This document shows positions 54,830-64,000 of a stretch of DNA of 64,000 nt, in pieces; position 1 is the stretch's first letter, and each line of letters begins with the position of its first letter. The notes beneath the pieces are model-generated. The model was not told the origin of the DNA. It ran no database searches and saw only the letters and a program-made list of their open reading frames with translations. Source of the stretch: JBBDST01 sp040904765 (GTDB lineage: Bacteria; Actinomycetota; Nitriliruptoria; Nitriliruptorales; Nitriliruptoraceae); assembly GCA_040904765.1 (NCBI GenBank), contig JBBDST010000065.1, positions 3,297-67,296 on the forward strand, written 5' to 3'. The position numbers and the translations under genes were made by a program.

Positions 54830-56187
54830 GCGTGTTCGTCTGTGCTTGACAACGTGCTACGGGCAGTTTCGGGGGCGTGGATCTCTACTTCAACCGCACG
54901 CCGACGATCCGCTTGCATAATGGTGAAGACATAGCCTTCGTCGTTCACAACCTGATCGCCTGTAGCGGGGAACCGTCCGAGCTGTTCAACGAGCCATCCA
55001 GATAGCGTTTCGGCGTCGCCGTGCAGTTCCACCCCGACACTGCGTTGCACTTCGTCACGACGGAAACTGCCTGGCAGCACCCAGGTTGAGTCGGTGGCGC
55101 GCATCACTGTGGCGTCATCAAATTCGTCGGCGATCTCGCCTACCAGTTCTTCGAGGATGTCTTCGAGCGTGATGAGCCCGGCTGTCCCACCAAACTCGTC
55201 GACCACCACCGCAGCATGGGAACGTTGCCGGCGCATCGCTGCTAACAGCCGATCAAGTGCGAGCGACTCAGGGACAGCGAGCAAGGGGCGCATCACCTGT
55301 CTGGCAGTATCGGTAATCGCCACATCATCACCCACCAGCAGATCTTTGACATGCACGACCCCAACCACATGGTCGATGTCGTCTGCAAAGACGGGGATAC
55401 GGGAATGGCCGCTTACTGCCGCAGCTTCAAGAACGTCTGCGACTGTCAGGTGTTGTGCGACAGCAACCATGTCGACCCGTGGCGTCATTGCTGCTTGCGC
55501 ATCCATACTGCCAAGACGTAATGCCGCATCGATTACGCGGGCGTCTTGTTCGTCGATCCGCCCCAGGTTGTTTGCTTCTGCCACGACATACGCCAGTTCA
55601 TCAGCGGTGTGTATCAGCGCATGTTCGTCGACCGGTGTGACGCGAACGAGCCGGACCAGCCGGTTCGCTAACGCGTTTAACACCCAGATCAGTGGACGAA
55701 ATGCGGCGACGAACCATGCGAACGGAGTGATAAGGGCCAGTGTTACGGTGTCGGCTCGGGCAATCGCCACGTTTTTGGGCGCCATTTCGCCGATCACCAT
55801 ATGCAAAAACACGGTGAGGCTTAGTGCGACCACAACCGCAACAACCGGGATGACACCGGCAGGCACACTGGTAAGCGCAAACATGCGGGCGAATGCGACG
55901 GCTAACGCCGGCTCGGCAATTAAACCCAAGCCAAGCGAACACATGGTGATGCCAAGCTGGGCGCCGGAGAAGGTGACCGACAGTTCTCGTAATGCCCGCA
56001 GTGCCCGAACAGCGCGCCGATCACCCGCATCGGCCAGTTCTTCAATGCGGGTGCGTCGTACCGCAAGCAACGCAATTTCGATCGCAACGAAAAAGCCGTT
56101 GGCGCCAAGCAGCACCACCCCAAACATTACGGCAGTCAGCGACATCTGAGCGGTCGGATCTGCCACGACGGCAAGCGTGATACTCAC
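54826..56187 (-). CDS. CNNM/CorC-type membrane protein with CBS domains (copy 2)
   Basis: A 453-residue protein. The N-terminal DUF21 domain has several helices and ALLAVRRTRIEELADAGDRR, with GEMAPKNVAIARAD as its signature. Two CBS domains follow (AAMTPRVDMVAVAQHL, about 210, and DEFGGTAGLITLEDILEELV, about 320), then a CorC/HlyC transporter-associated domain. It probably takes part in magnesium or cobalt homeostasis. Start and end each overlap neighbours by 4 bases. Confidence 0.9.
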   Translation of the reverse strand: MSITLAVVADPTAQMSLTAVMFGVVLLGANGFFVAIEIALLAVRRTRIEELADAGDRRAVRALRALRELSVTFSGAQLGITMCSLGLGLIAEPALAVAFARMFALTSVPAGVIPVVAVVVALSLTVFLHMVIGEMAPKNVAIARADTVTLALITPFAWFVAAFRPLIWVLNALANRLVRLVRVTPVDEHALIHTADELAYVVAEANNLGRIDEQDARVIDAALRLGSMDAQAAMTPRVDMVAVAQHLTVADVLEAAAVSGHSRIPVFADDIDHVVGVVHVKDLLVGDDVAITDTARQVMRPLLAVPESLALDRLLAAMRRQRSHAAVVVDEFGGTAGLITLEDILEELVGEIADEFDDATVMRATDSTWVLPGSFRRDEVQRSVGVELHGDAETLSGWLVEQLGRFPATGDQVVNDEGYVFTIMQADRRRAVEVEIHAPETARSTLSSTDEHA

Positions 56188-57518
56188 TGGCTGGCCTTTG
56201 AGCCAGGGTCAAAAACGGGGGGTGAATGCACGGTGACATCGACTTCGGTGATGCGAACCTCGTCAACCTGCCGGACCGTCACTGTCACCGTGTCAGTTTC
56301 GACCGTGTCGCCCACCGCAGGGATCACGCCTAAGGCATCGAGCACAAATCCAGCGATCGTTTCATAGGGCCCGGCGGGCAGTGCCACTCCGATCAGCGCA
56401 GTCAACTGATCGATACTTAACGCGCCAGGCATCCGGTAGCTGTTTGCACCGACGCGACGAACGAACGTTTCGCGCGGATCGAATTCGTCTTCGATCTCGC
56501 CCACCAATTCTTCGACCACATCTTCAATGGTGACCAGTCCGGCTGTCGAGCCGTACTCATCGATGACAATCGCCAAGGTGCGTTGCATCTGATCGAAATC
56601 GGCCAGCAAGCGGCGTAACACCACCGACTCGGGCACAAACAGTGCCGGTGTTACCCACGCGTCGATCGTAGTGTCGGCATAGTGTTGCAACGGAGTTTCT
56701 AACAGCGACTTGATATGCACGGTGCCAATCACATCGTCTTCGTCGTGACCACACACCGGAAAGCGGCTGTGGCCGGTGCTTTGGCTGGCTTGACGCAGTT
56801 GGGTCAGGGTTGCGCCTTGGGTCAACCAGTGAATGTCAGGTCGAGGAATCATCACTTCGTTGACCCGCCGATCGCCAAGCATCGCTGCCCTCGTCAACAG
56901 GTTGGTTTGACCGGCACTGAAATTTCCTTGCGCGCCACTAGCCGTAATGATTCGGGCAAGTTCAGTGAGGTTGAGCGCTGAGTCGAGTTGGTCACGTACA
57001 TCGACACGGAACACGTGGGTGGTGACCAACCGTGCGGCCGCATCAAAAAAGCGAATGATCGGACCAAAAAGGATCCCAAAACCGCGACTAAACGGCGATA
57101 CCGCCCGTACGACCGGCAGTGGCCGTGCGATCGCCAAGTTTTTGGGAAACAGCTCACCTAGCACCATCTGACCGACCGTTGAAAGCAAAAATGCGATACC
57201 GACGGCAAACACGAGTGACGATTCGACCGGCAAACCAAACGCAGTCAACACCGGCTGGACGAGGTCAGCGCCAAGGCTTTGTTCAACCAGCCAACCGACC
57301 AGCAGCGAGGTGGCGGTGATCCCAAACTGTTGAACCGACAGTGCTTTTGACACGTCGTCAAGTTCACGCGCGACGATGCGTGAACGGCGATCGCCTCGGT
57401 CAAGGCTTGGCTGTAGTTCGGCACGCCGGACACTGACCAGCGAAAATTCGGCGGCAACAAAAATGCCGTTGGCGACGATCAGCATGACAACTAACAGCAG
57501 GGCGGTGCTCCCGCTCAT
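56184..57518 (-). CDS. CNNM/CorC-type membrane protein with CBS domains (copy 1)
   Basis: A 444-residue paralogue of the next gene. DUF21 membrane domain: EFSLVSVRRAELQPSLDRGD near the N-terminus and GELFPKNLAIARPLPVVRA (about 118). CBS pair: NEVMIPRPDIHWLTQGA (about 215) and DEYGSTAGLVTIEDVVEELV (about 320), then the CorC_HlyC domain. The two likely form a heteromeric membrane protein, as neighbouring pairs often do in actinobacteria. It is the first gene of the operon with copy 2 and mug. Confidence 0.9.
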   Translation of the reverse strand: MSGSTALLLVVMLIVANGIFVAAEFSLVSVRRAELQPSLDRGDRRSRIVARELDDVSKALSVQQFGITATSLLVGWLVEQSLGADLVQPVLTAFGLPVESSLVFAVGIAFLLSTVGQMVLGELFPKNLAIARPLPVVRAVSPFSRGFGILFGPIIRFFDAAARLVTTHVFRVDVRDQLDSALNLTELARIITASGAQGNFSAGQTNLLTRAAMLGDRRVNEVMIPRPDIHWLTQGATLTQLRQASQSTGHSRFPVCGHDEDDVIGTVHIKSLLETPLQHYADTTIDAWVTPALFVPESVVLRRLLADFDQMQRTLAIVIDEYGSTAGLVTIEDVVEELVGEIEDEFDPRETFVRRVGANSYRMPGALSIDQLTALIGVALPAGPYETIAGFVLDALGVIPAVGDTVETDTVTVTVRQVDEVRITEVDVTVHSPPVFDPGSKASQ

Positions 57519-57688
57519 CGGGTGCGCTGCTTGGTGGTTGGATGCTCAGGGTCGTCGTTCATTATGTTTAAGCCTACCGTGCGGTCCCCTCCGTTTGGAC
57601 GGTTATATGCGTCGTTACCCTTCGGCGTTTCGCTACGGTGATGAATCGTTGTGGCACCGTCACAACCTGACGGGCAGAAAGAAGTGCG

Positions 57689-60117
57689 ATGTCCCCTGCA
57701 AAGACACGCACCACCAAAAGCGCGAAAGCAACCCAGCAGACGCGTACACGACGCCGCTGGATGTGGGCGCTACTGATTATTCCGGCGACAATTCTTGGTG
57801 CCGGAGGCCTTTTGGCGTTCTACCTGATCTTTTCGGCGATCCCGCTACCTGATGACATCGCGAGCGACGCTTCAGTGGTGTACGACTACACCGGCACGCC
57901 TGTGGGTTCACTAGCCGAAGAACGCTCCCGTATGGACTTAAGCCTTGACGAACTACCGGACCATCTGATTGAGGCGGTGCTCGCAGCGGAAGATCGCCGC
58001 TTTTATGAACATCGTGGCGTTTCTTTCACCGGCATTCTGCGGGCTGTCTTCACCAATGTTCGCGCCGGTTCGGTCCAGCAAGGCGGCTCGACGATCACCC
58101 AGCAGTACATCAAAAACGCCATGTTAAGCCCGGATCAGACGTATTCCCGCAAAGTTGAAGAGGCCGCGTTGGCCATCAAACTTGAGCAGCGCTACGACAA
58201 AACAACGATCCTGACGTTTTATTTGAACACGATCTACTGGGGTCGTGGGGCGTACGGGATTGAAGCGGCTGCCCGCACCTATTTTGGTGTAACGGCCACT
58301 GAATTGACGGTGAATCAGGCTGCGACCCTTGCAGGCATCATCGCTGCCCCTGAAGCTTACGACCCGGCCGAACAGCCTGAACGTGCCGAGGGACGCCGCC
58401 AGTATGTGATCGGTGGCATGGTCGATACGGGCGCGCTTGACGAGCCCGAAGCGACTCGACTGGTTGCCGCGGGCCTGCCAAACGTCACGCCACGAGCAGG
58501 GCTTGATCGGGGCCCCAATGCCTATTATCTCGATGCTGTCCGCCGTGAACTTTCTGCAGTGATCAGTTTCGATGACGGGCGCCTGTTTCGCGGGTTGCGG
58601 ATCTACACCGGACTTGATGTGAACCTGCAGGCCACCGCACAAGAAACGCTTGCAGACGCGATCGCTGAAGGTCCGTCAGACACCGGCGCGATTGTAAGTA
58701 TCGACCCGCTAAACGGTGAGGTTCGTGCGCTCGTTGGTGGACCTGATGGCACCGTACAGCCGTTAAACACGGCGTTACGATCGATGCGCCAGGCCGGCTC
58801 GACGTTCAAGGCATTTACGTTGCAGGCGTTTCTTGAAGCCGGATACAGCCCCAATTCGGTGTTTCCTGCTCCCAGCCAACTGTCAATCGGTGACGCCACG
58901 ATTCGAAACTACGGTGGCAGCGGATCCTTTAGCCAAACGGTCACCGAGGCAACGGTGCGTTCGACCAACACGGTGTACGTATCCATGCAGGAACTGATTG
59001 GACGCGAATCGGTGATTGATGCAGCCAGACGGAGCGGCCTGCCGTTAACCAAACGTGACGAAGCGTTCCCAACAGATCGCGATGAAGGCGACACGATGCG
59101 CCCGTTTGCGGGCCTCACCCTTGGCCAGGACGTGTTCTCTCCGCTTGAACTCACAGCCGCGTACACAACCTACGCCGCTGATGGTTTCGCAATCACACCA
59201 CAACTCGTGGTGCGGGTCGAAGACGCTCAAGGACGGGTGCTGTACACACCGGAAGTGACCGAACAGCAGGTCATGGAGGTGAATGTGGCCCGCACCGTCA
59301 CCGCGTTGCTGCAACGCTCGGTTGCCCAAGGTACGGGACGAAACGCACAGCTAGCTGATCGGCCGGTAGCCGGCAAAACCGGCACGACAAATGATGCACG
59401 CGACGTGTGGTTTGTGGGTTACGTGCCGCAACTTGTTACCGGCGTATGGCTTGGCAATCTGGATAACACGCCGCTTGGCGGTAGCGCCACCGGCGGCGGT
59501 TTAGCCGCACCGGTGTGGGCGACATATATGGGTGAAGCGGTTAAAGATTTGCCGGTCGAATCGTTTCCTCGCCCGACTGACATGGGAACCGTCGTTGGCG
59601 CACTCACCGAATGTCCCGAGGGGTACACGTTCATGTCACCCGATGACCCTGCCTTGCAAGATGACGACGCCGAGGTGTTAAACGGGTATCTGAACAGTGA
59701 CGGCGAAGTCTGTGCCAAAGAACCTCCCCCCCAATGTCCTGAGGGCTACACGTTCACAGCAGAACCTCCCGGCGGTTTTGCTGACAACGTTGAAGTGCTC
59801 GATGAACCGGTTGACGAGGAGGGGCGTGTGTGCACTCGCGTCGTTGATGAACCCAAAGACCCGACAGAGCCCGCACCAGAGCCCGAAGAAGAACCTGNNN
59901 NNNNNNNNNNNNNNNNNNNNNNNNNNNNNNNNNNNNNNNNNNNNNNNNNNNNNNNNNNNNNNNNNNNNNNNNNNNNNNNNNNNNNNNNNNNNNNNNNGCA
60001 CCAGAGCCCGAAGAAGAACCTGAAGAACCTGCACCAGAGCCCGAAGAAGAGTCAGACGAAACTGCCTCGCCAGCGCAACCAAATGTCGCCCCAAGTGACC
60101 CTCTGGCACAGCAGTAA
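57689..60117 (+). CDS. Class A penicillin-binding protein with Cys-repeat and acidic C-terminal tail
   Basis: Bifunctional murein synthase. A basic N-terminus and one helix (ALLIIPATILGAGGLLAFYL) precede the GT51 transglycosylase (AAEDRRFYEHRGVSF, GGSTITQQYIKN, FYLNTIYWGRGAYGIEAAAR). The transpeptidase has SxxK in RQAGSTFKAF, RSTNTVY and GKTGTTND. The tail holds two CPEGYTF...VC repeats and an acidic EP-rich repeat interrupted by 100 N. Reading the tail in the repeat frame after the gap (APEPEEEPEEP) ends at TAA 60117, so the gap does not keep frame at its nominal length. AGAAG precedes the ATG. Confidence 0.93.
59898..59997. repeat. Assembly gap in 33-bp tandem repeat of PBP tail
   Basis: One hundred N separate identical flanks. 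Before the gap the sequence reads GCACCAGAGCCCGAAGAAGA; after the gap it resumes with the same unit, encoding APEPEEEPEEP per 33 bases. The gap is a collapsed tandem repeat of unknown copy number. Confidence 0.85.
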
Positions 60118-60118
60118 C

Positions 60119-60137
60119 GGTCAGGCCTGATCTGACC
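60119..60137. terminator. Convergent terminator hairpin
   Basis: GGTCAG (60119-60124) and CTGACC (60132-60137) pair around 7 bases, between the PBP stop and the convergent AMACR-like stop. Confidence 0.45.
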
Positions 60138-60142
60138 CAGTG

Positions 60143-61294
60143 CTAGGCGATGGCGCCTGCCTGGCGAAGGTGCGCAATCGTGTCCGCGTCAAACCCGTGA
60201 GCGGCCAACACTTCGTTGGTATCTGCACCGGGTGTTGCCCCGCCCCGACGGATCGTCCCTGGGGTGCGTGAGAACCGGGGTGCTGGGGCCGGCTGGGTCA
60301 TCCCGTCGACTTCAACAAACAGCTCACGGGCCTGGTTGTGCGGATACAGGTGGGCTTCGGTTGGGCGCAGTACTGGCGTGACACAGGCATCAAGGTCACG
60401 GAACACCTCGACCCATGCATCCCTGGGTTTACTTGCGATCAGCGCGGCAATCTGCTGTTTTTGTTCGGGCCATAACGATTCAGGCATTTGTGGCCACGCA
60501 TCATGTTCAAGCCCAAGGCCGGTGAGAAATGCAGCATAGAACTGGGGTTCAAGCGCACCCACCGACAGGAACTCGCCGTCTTGGCACGCGTAGGCGCTGT
60601 AGTACGGCGCGGCTCCGTCAAGCAGGTTTGATTCGCGTTCGTTGCGCCACATGTCGGTTGCAAGCCAGCCGTACAAAAACGACAGCAGTGAGGTCGCCCC
60701 GTCAAGCATCGCTGCATCCACGACTTGCCCTTCACCGGAACGTTCCCGTTCAAACAAGGCCGCCAATACCCCCAACGCCAAGAACGTGCCACCCCCACCA
60801 AAGTCGGCAACCAAATTTAACGGTGGTGTCGGCGGGCGGTCTTTCGATCCGACCGGCCAGAGCGCGCCGGCAAGTGAGGCATAGTTGATGTCATGCCCGG
60901 CAGCACGGTTCATCGGGCCATCTTGACCCCAGCCGGTGATCCGCGCATAAATAAGGCGCGGATTGGTGGCACACAGAACTTCCGGACCAAGGCCCAGACG
61001 TTCCATCACACCTGGCCGAAACCCCTCAACTACGACGTCAGCGGCGTCAATGAGCTGTTTTGCGGTCGCCACCGCATCAGGATGTTTCAAGTCAAGTGCG
61101 ATGGACCGGCGGTTACGTCCCATACCGATAGACGAACGGTTGGCCGTCTCTGGCGCATGTACGTCACTGGCCCGATCGAGGCGAATCACCTCGGCGCCAA
61201 GATCGGCTAGCAGCATCGTCCCGTAAGGTCCCGGACCGATCGCGGCAAATTCGATGATGGTGATCCCGCTTAATGGGCCGTTACTGGCTGCCAT
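60143..61294 (-). CDS. CaiB/BaiF family protein, alpha-methylacyl-CoA racemase-like
   Basis: A 383-residue class III CoA-transferase fold. GPGPYGTMLLADLGAEVIRL opens the protein; GHDINYASLAGAL and LVADFGGGGTFLALGVL match the His and Asp that act in alpha-methylacyl-CoA racemase. It likely epimerises 2-methylacyl-CoA esters during branched-chain fatty acid or sterol side-chain oxidation. It is followed upstream on the same strand by an SDR gene. Confidence 0.88.
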   Translation of the reverse strand: MAASNGPLSGITIIEFAAIGPGPYGTMLLADLGAEVIRLDRASDVHAPETANRSSIGMGRNRRSIALDLKHPDAVATAKQLIDAADVVVEGFRPGVMERLGLGPEVLCATNPRLIYARITGWGQDGPMNRAAGHDINYASLAGALWPVGSKDRPPTPPLNLVADFGGGGTFLALGVLAALFERERSGEGQVVDAAMLDGATSLLSFLYGWLATDMWRNERESNLLDGAAPYYSAYACQDGEFLSVGALEPQFYAAFLTGLGLEHDAWPQMPESLWPEQKQQIAALIASKPRDAWVEVFRDLDACVTPVLRPTEAHLYPHNQARELFVEVDGMTQPAPAPRFSRTPGTIRRGGATPGADTNEVLAAHGFDADTIAHLRQAGAIA

Positions 61295-61345
61295 GCTGTG
61301 TCCTATCGTTCACTCAAACGTGCCTACAAGGGTGGATTAGGCGAC

Positions 61346-62119
61346 CTACATGTCGTGGTCGTCTGGCAAATTTGGTAGGGCTCCTGATACACCCCCGTCA
61401 ACTGGCATCACCACACCGGTGATCCACGATGCCGCATCAGACAACAAAAATACGGTTGCTCGGGCGACATCTTCGGGCATCCCCAGACGCTGCAACGGGT
61501 GAAAGTCTGCTGCTTTTTGTTCGTCTCGGCTCCACACCATCGACGACAGGCGGGTTTTTACAAGCGCCGCAGCGACCGCATTGACGCGCACTGTTGGGGC
61601 GAGCTCGTAGGCGAGTTGACGGGTCAGATGATGCAGTCCTGCTTTGGACACGTTGTAGGCGCCGATAAGCGGCGAAGGGGAGAATCCACCAACTGAACCG
61701 GTAGACACGATCGCGCCGCCGTTGTCTTTCATCCAGGCATGCCACACATGCCGTGACCACAACAGTGGGGCACGCAGATTCACGTCCCACGTCTTGTCAA
61801 CAGCACTCATTTCGACGTCCATCAGCAAACCACCCGCAGGGTTTGTGCCGGCGTTATTCACCAGGAAATCGAGCCGACCAAACTGCGAGACAGCCGTCGT
61901 GCAAGCCTCATCAATGTGTGCTTCGTCGGTGACTGTGCCGACAACTGGCACGACGTTTGGTCCTAGTTCGGCAGCGAGTTTACTCAACGTCTCTTCGCGG
62001 CGGCCGGTGATAATAACGCCGCTGGCCCCGCTCGTTAAGAGTTCACGGACGATTGCTTCACCGATACCACGGCTTGCGCCAGTGACGATTGCGACGCGGC
62101 CATCAACCCGAATATCCAT
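61346..62119 (-). CDS. Short-chain dehydrogenase/reductase
   Basis: A 257-residue SDR: Rossmann motif VAIVTGASRGIGEAI (about residue 10), NNAGTNP (about 88), catalytic Ser in GSVGGFSPSP and YNVSKAGLHHLTRQLAYEL with the Tyr-x3-Lys pair (about 155). It ends in WITGVVMPVDGGVSG. NAD(P)-dependent oxidation of an alcohol is expected. GGGGAA precedes ATG 62119; the frame extends to 62173. Confidence 0.9.
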   Translation of the reverse strand: MDIRVDGRVAIVTGASRGIGEAIVRELLTSGASGVIITGRREETLSKLAAELGPNVVPVVGTVTDEAHIDEACTTAVSQFGRLDFLVNNAGTNPAGGLLMDVEMSAVDKTWDVNLRAPLLWSRHVWHAWMKDNGGAIVSTGSVGGFSPSPLIGAYNVSKAGLHHLTRQLAYELAPTVRVNAVAAALVKTRLSSMVWSRDEQKAADFHPLQRLGMPEDVARATVFLLSDAASWITGVVMPVDGGVSGALPNLPDDHDM

Positions 62120-62189
62120 CTCTTCCCCGTTTCCTGACACCTGTTTATTATCGGACGCTAGCGAAACTCGCACGCCAACTTCTCACCGG

Positions 62190-62471
62190 CTAACTGGCCG
62201 CCACCGTGTCGATACGTGTGGCAAGGGCCAGATCACGCTCAGTTACACCACCTTGATCGTGTGACGTCAAGGTGATAACCAGTTCGGTGTAGCTGATGCA
62301 CATATCAGGATGATGATCGGCAGCTTCAGCTTCGTGAGCGATCGCATTGATGGCGGCTACTGCAGCCATGAAAGTTGCAAACGTGCGGGTCGAGTGAAGC
62401 GCGCCTGTGGCGTAGCTCCAGTGTGGATGTTTGGTGACAAACGCCTGAATCGTCGCGTCGTCTAGCTGCAT
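62190..62471 (-). CDS. 4a-hydroxytetrahydrobiopterin dehydratase
   Basis: A 93-residue pterin-4a-carbinolamine dehydratase. The signature HEAEAADHHPDMCISYTELV (about residue 45) carries the catalytic histidines, and LTSHDQGGVTERDLALA follows. It dehydrates the pterin carbinolamine or a similar cofactor. No aromatic amino acid hydroxylase is nearby, so a role in pterin recycling or molybdopterin metabolism is possible. The hypothetical gene upstream is 11 bases away. Confidence 0.92.
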   Translation of the reverse strand: MQLDDATIQAFVTKHPHWSYATGALHSTRTFATFMAAVAAINAIAHEAEAADHHPDMCISYTELVITLTSHDQGGVTERDLALATRIDTVAAS

Positions 62472-62482
62472 GCCTTACTCCT

Positions 62483-63157
62483 TTAGTCGGGTTGATTCCA
62501 TTCGACTTGTTCGACCGTATGCACCACCTGGCGCATCAGCCCAACTCTGGTGGCAACACCAAGATCGGTGGCGACAAACGTCACTCCACGTGCCAAGGCG
62601 CTCGCCCGTAACGTTTCGTCAGGAGCGACCCCAGGCACGACCGGACATTCAACGATCGTTGTGACCGCGTGCGCTTCAACAAGTGCGGTAAATGCAGCAA
62701 CACTTGAAGGTTGACGGCGCTCACCGCGCCAAGCTATCGAACGGCCACCGGGGTTTACCTGCGCAGAAACTTGTTCGGCCAGTTGTGGCAGAAACATAAG
62801 CGTGTCCGCCGTCGCATCGTCACCTGGATCAGGCGAAGTGAACAGCACATGCGCTTGGTGACTGACAGCACCTTTCAGTGCGTCAGCCAGCGCATGAGCA
62901 AGCTCCGGCAGGCCGTGCCACGAAACGACCCCACGGTAGGCATCGTGGTTGCCACCAAGTGTTTGATGTATGCCGTGGTTAGCTGGCCAGGGCCAAGCAC
63001 TCAAACCGACGATGTGCGGTGTTTCAGCTGCCAGTTCACGCACCGTGTCGTCGATGGTTGCCACGGTTACGGGATACACCGGTTTGCCAAGCGCATCAGC
63101 TAGCGCAGACGCAAACGGTTCGCCATCAAGCAGAACTACGGCCAGAGGATGCGTCAT
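62483..63157 (-). CDS. Hypothetical protein
   Basis: About 224 residues with no recognised domain. It alternates hydrophobic strands and helices (LAVVLLDGEPFASALADALG, PHIVGLSAWPWPANH, VTFVATDLGVATRVGLMRQV), suggesting a Rossmann-like alpha/beta fold. ATG 63157 is chosen; the open frame reaches 63244. It is likely co-transcribed with the pterin dehydratase gene. No function is proposed. Confidence 0.55.
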   Translation of the reverse strand: MTHPLAVVLLDGEPFASALADALGKPVYPVTVATIDDTVRELAAETPHIVGLSAWPWPANHGIHQTLGGNHDAYRGVVSWHGLPELAHALADALKGAVSHQAHVLFTSPDPGDDATADTLMFLPQLAEQVSAQVNPGGRSIAWRGERRQPSSVAAFTALVEAHAVTTIVECPVVPGVAPDETLRASALARGVTFVATDLGVATRVGLMRQVVHTVEQVEWNQPD

Positions 63158-63408
63158 CGTCACAATCGGTACATGTGTGGGCTGGTGGAGTTGGTTTGGG
63201 ATGATTCGGTCGATAACCCAAACCCTGTTTGGCAGTCTAGGCACTGTTCCTGGTGATTACCCGACACGACTGCTGACCTGCACAAACGCGCAGTCAAGAC
63301 TTGACCAACCTGGCATCTCGCCCACCCGAACGGGATCGCGCATCATCTAGTTCAGGTAGCCGCCGGTGCCCCCTCCCACAGCGCCTACCCGAGCGATCAC
63401 GTCTCGTC

Positions 63409-63621
63409 TTACTTACTCGCCGGCGCTTTGCAGGTGCTGATCCCAAACAGACGGTAGAGCACGCAGAACCCGGTTGCCGCAGTCGCCGCCATCACTACGG
63501 CTACCACCACCAACGCGATACCGGCCCCACTGGTCGGTCCCACCGCAAACGCTGCAACCACAGCCACCACCGCAACCAAACCACGGATGACTCGGTCAAA
63601 ACCTGCCTCGTTGCGTTTCAT
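63409..63621 (-). CDS. DUF2892 (YgaP-type) small membrane protein
   Basis: A 70-residue protein with two hydrophobic stretches. The family pattern is seen as NEAGFDRVIRG at the N-terminus and TGFCVLYRLFGISTC near the end, where the two Cys are conserved. The function of the family is not well established. AGGAG lies just before the ATG. Confidence 0.85.
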   Translation of the reverse strand: MKRNEAGFDRVIRGLVAVVAVVAAFAVGPTSGAGIALVVVAVVMAATAATGFCVLYRLFGISTCKAPASK

Positions 63622-63954
63622 CGTTCATCTCCTGCTCACTTCGTCCAGCCAGGCAGCTCCCAGCCGGTCCGTCCCACTCATTGCCCTATAACCCTACCAA
63701 GGGCGCCCATCGATCATGCGTAGAACGCACTTGAACGCATCGCGATCGAGCCCGGCTTGTCACTCCGGCGCAACAAGCGTGAAGAGCAAACGACGTTCCA
63801 TCACCTGCAGCACTGCTAGCTCTGGCTGGTGATTCGCGAAAGCGAGTTTGCAAAAGTCAACGAGGCCCGCCTAGGGCGCGACAGAGCGGGTCAAGATTCT
63901 GTTCGGATTGACGAGGCGCTTCCGTGACGTTTTCGCAGATCTTGAGGTGGTGTC
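63622..63954. other. Gene-free stretch before rnpB
   Basis: About 330 bases between the DUF2892 gene and the RNase P RNA 3' end. No convincing open frame, tRNA or repeat is seen. Confidence 0.4.
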
Positions 63955-64000
63955 TGGGAGGAGTCGGCCGATAAGCCGGATTCTGTTCCGCTGTTTGCAC
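63955..64000 (-). ncRNA. rnpB: RNase P RNA, 3' end only
   Basis: On the minus strand the sequence GAACAGAATCCGGCTTATCG (within 63968-63990), followed by GCCGACTC, is the conserved 3' end of bacterial RNase P RNA, including the P4/tail strand. The 5' part lies beyond the window edge. Confidence 0.9.

Noticed and set aside
57689..60130. PBP frame read straight through 100 N
   Set aside because: The tail after the gap is out of frame with the acidic repeat; the repeat frame ends at 60117.
1..64000. CRISPR arrays, insertion sequences, prophage or attachment sites
   Set aside because: No regularly spaced repeats, transposase, integrase or terminal inverted repeats were recognised.

Overview
The window reads as a chromosomal segment of an actinobacterium, most likely a marine Acidimicrobiia-type lineage. 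This is inferred from the actinobacterial amt-glnA-glnE nitrogen block, a GlnR-like operator, many CoA-transferase, enoyl-CoA hydratase and acyl-CoA dehydrogenase genes, a fused IcmF-type mutase, ClpP, class E/F-like sortase and frequent GTG/TTG starts. It is assembled sequence with three N gaps (14302-14311, 30349-30448, 59898-59997). No rRNA, recognisable tRNA, insertion sequence, prophage or CRISPR array was seen.

Layout. 1-2.7 kb: a partial DgcN-like (DUF1611) gene and a GltS-type glutamate symporter, suggesting D/L-glutamate use. 2.8-7.5 kb: lipobox sortase, metallophosphoesterase, NagD-like HAD, enoyl-CoA hydratase and CoA transferase. 7.6-14.3 kb: gamma-glutamyltransferase, SCO6745-like protein, then a GntR-PrpD-aconitase-family (large and small subunit) operon behind a perfect palindromic operator. 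14.3-21.8 kb: LLM flavin monooxygenase and the nitrogen block glnE, glnA (GlnA2-like), amt, with four GAAAC-type sites at 11-bp pitch upstream of amt. 21.8-30.2 kb: NAD synthetase, MFS exporter, panB, a B12-linked pair (BtuF-like protein and PduO-type adenosyltransferase), pabB and an IclR regulator. 30.5-37.5 kb: clpP, amidase, a candidate selenoprotein, an ECF sigma factor with an associated membrane protein, and a PAS-GGDEF diguanylate cyclase. 37.8-51.9 kb: a long minus-strand run with NYN/OST-HTH protein, HAD plus APH-like kinase, KorAB, M23 peptidase, enoyl-CoA hydratase, IcmF, MarR, Mcd-like dehydrogenase and PaaI thioesterase. 52-64 kb: ilvD, Mug glycosylase, two CBS/CorC membrane proteins, a class A PBP, an AMACR-like protein, SDR, pterin dehydratase, DUF2892 protein and the 3' end of rnpB.

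The most striking item is at 32427-33215 (minus strand). A thioredoxin/glutaredoxin-fold domain fused to a DinB-like domain has an in-frame UGA exactly where the first redox-active cysteine belongs (WRPG-UGA-A-S-C). The UGA is followed at 21 nt by a hairpin whose apical loop begins with G. This fits a bacterial selenocysteine codon and SECIS element, and conventional gene calling would truncate the protein to its C-terminal part.

Starts were chosen by Shine-Dalgarno spacing and family length where these disagreed with the longest open frame.
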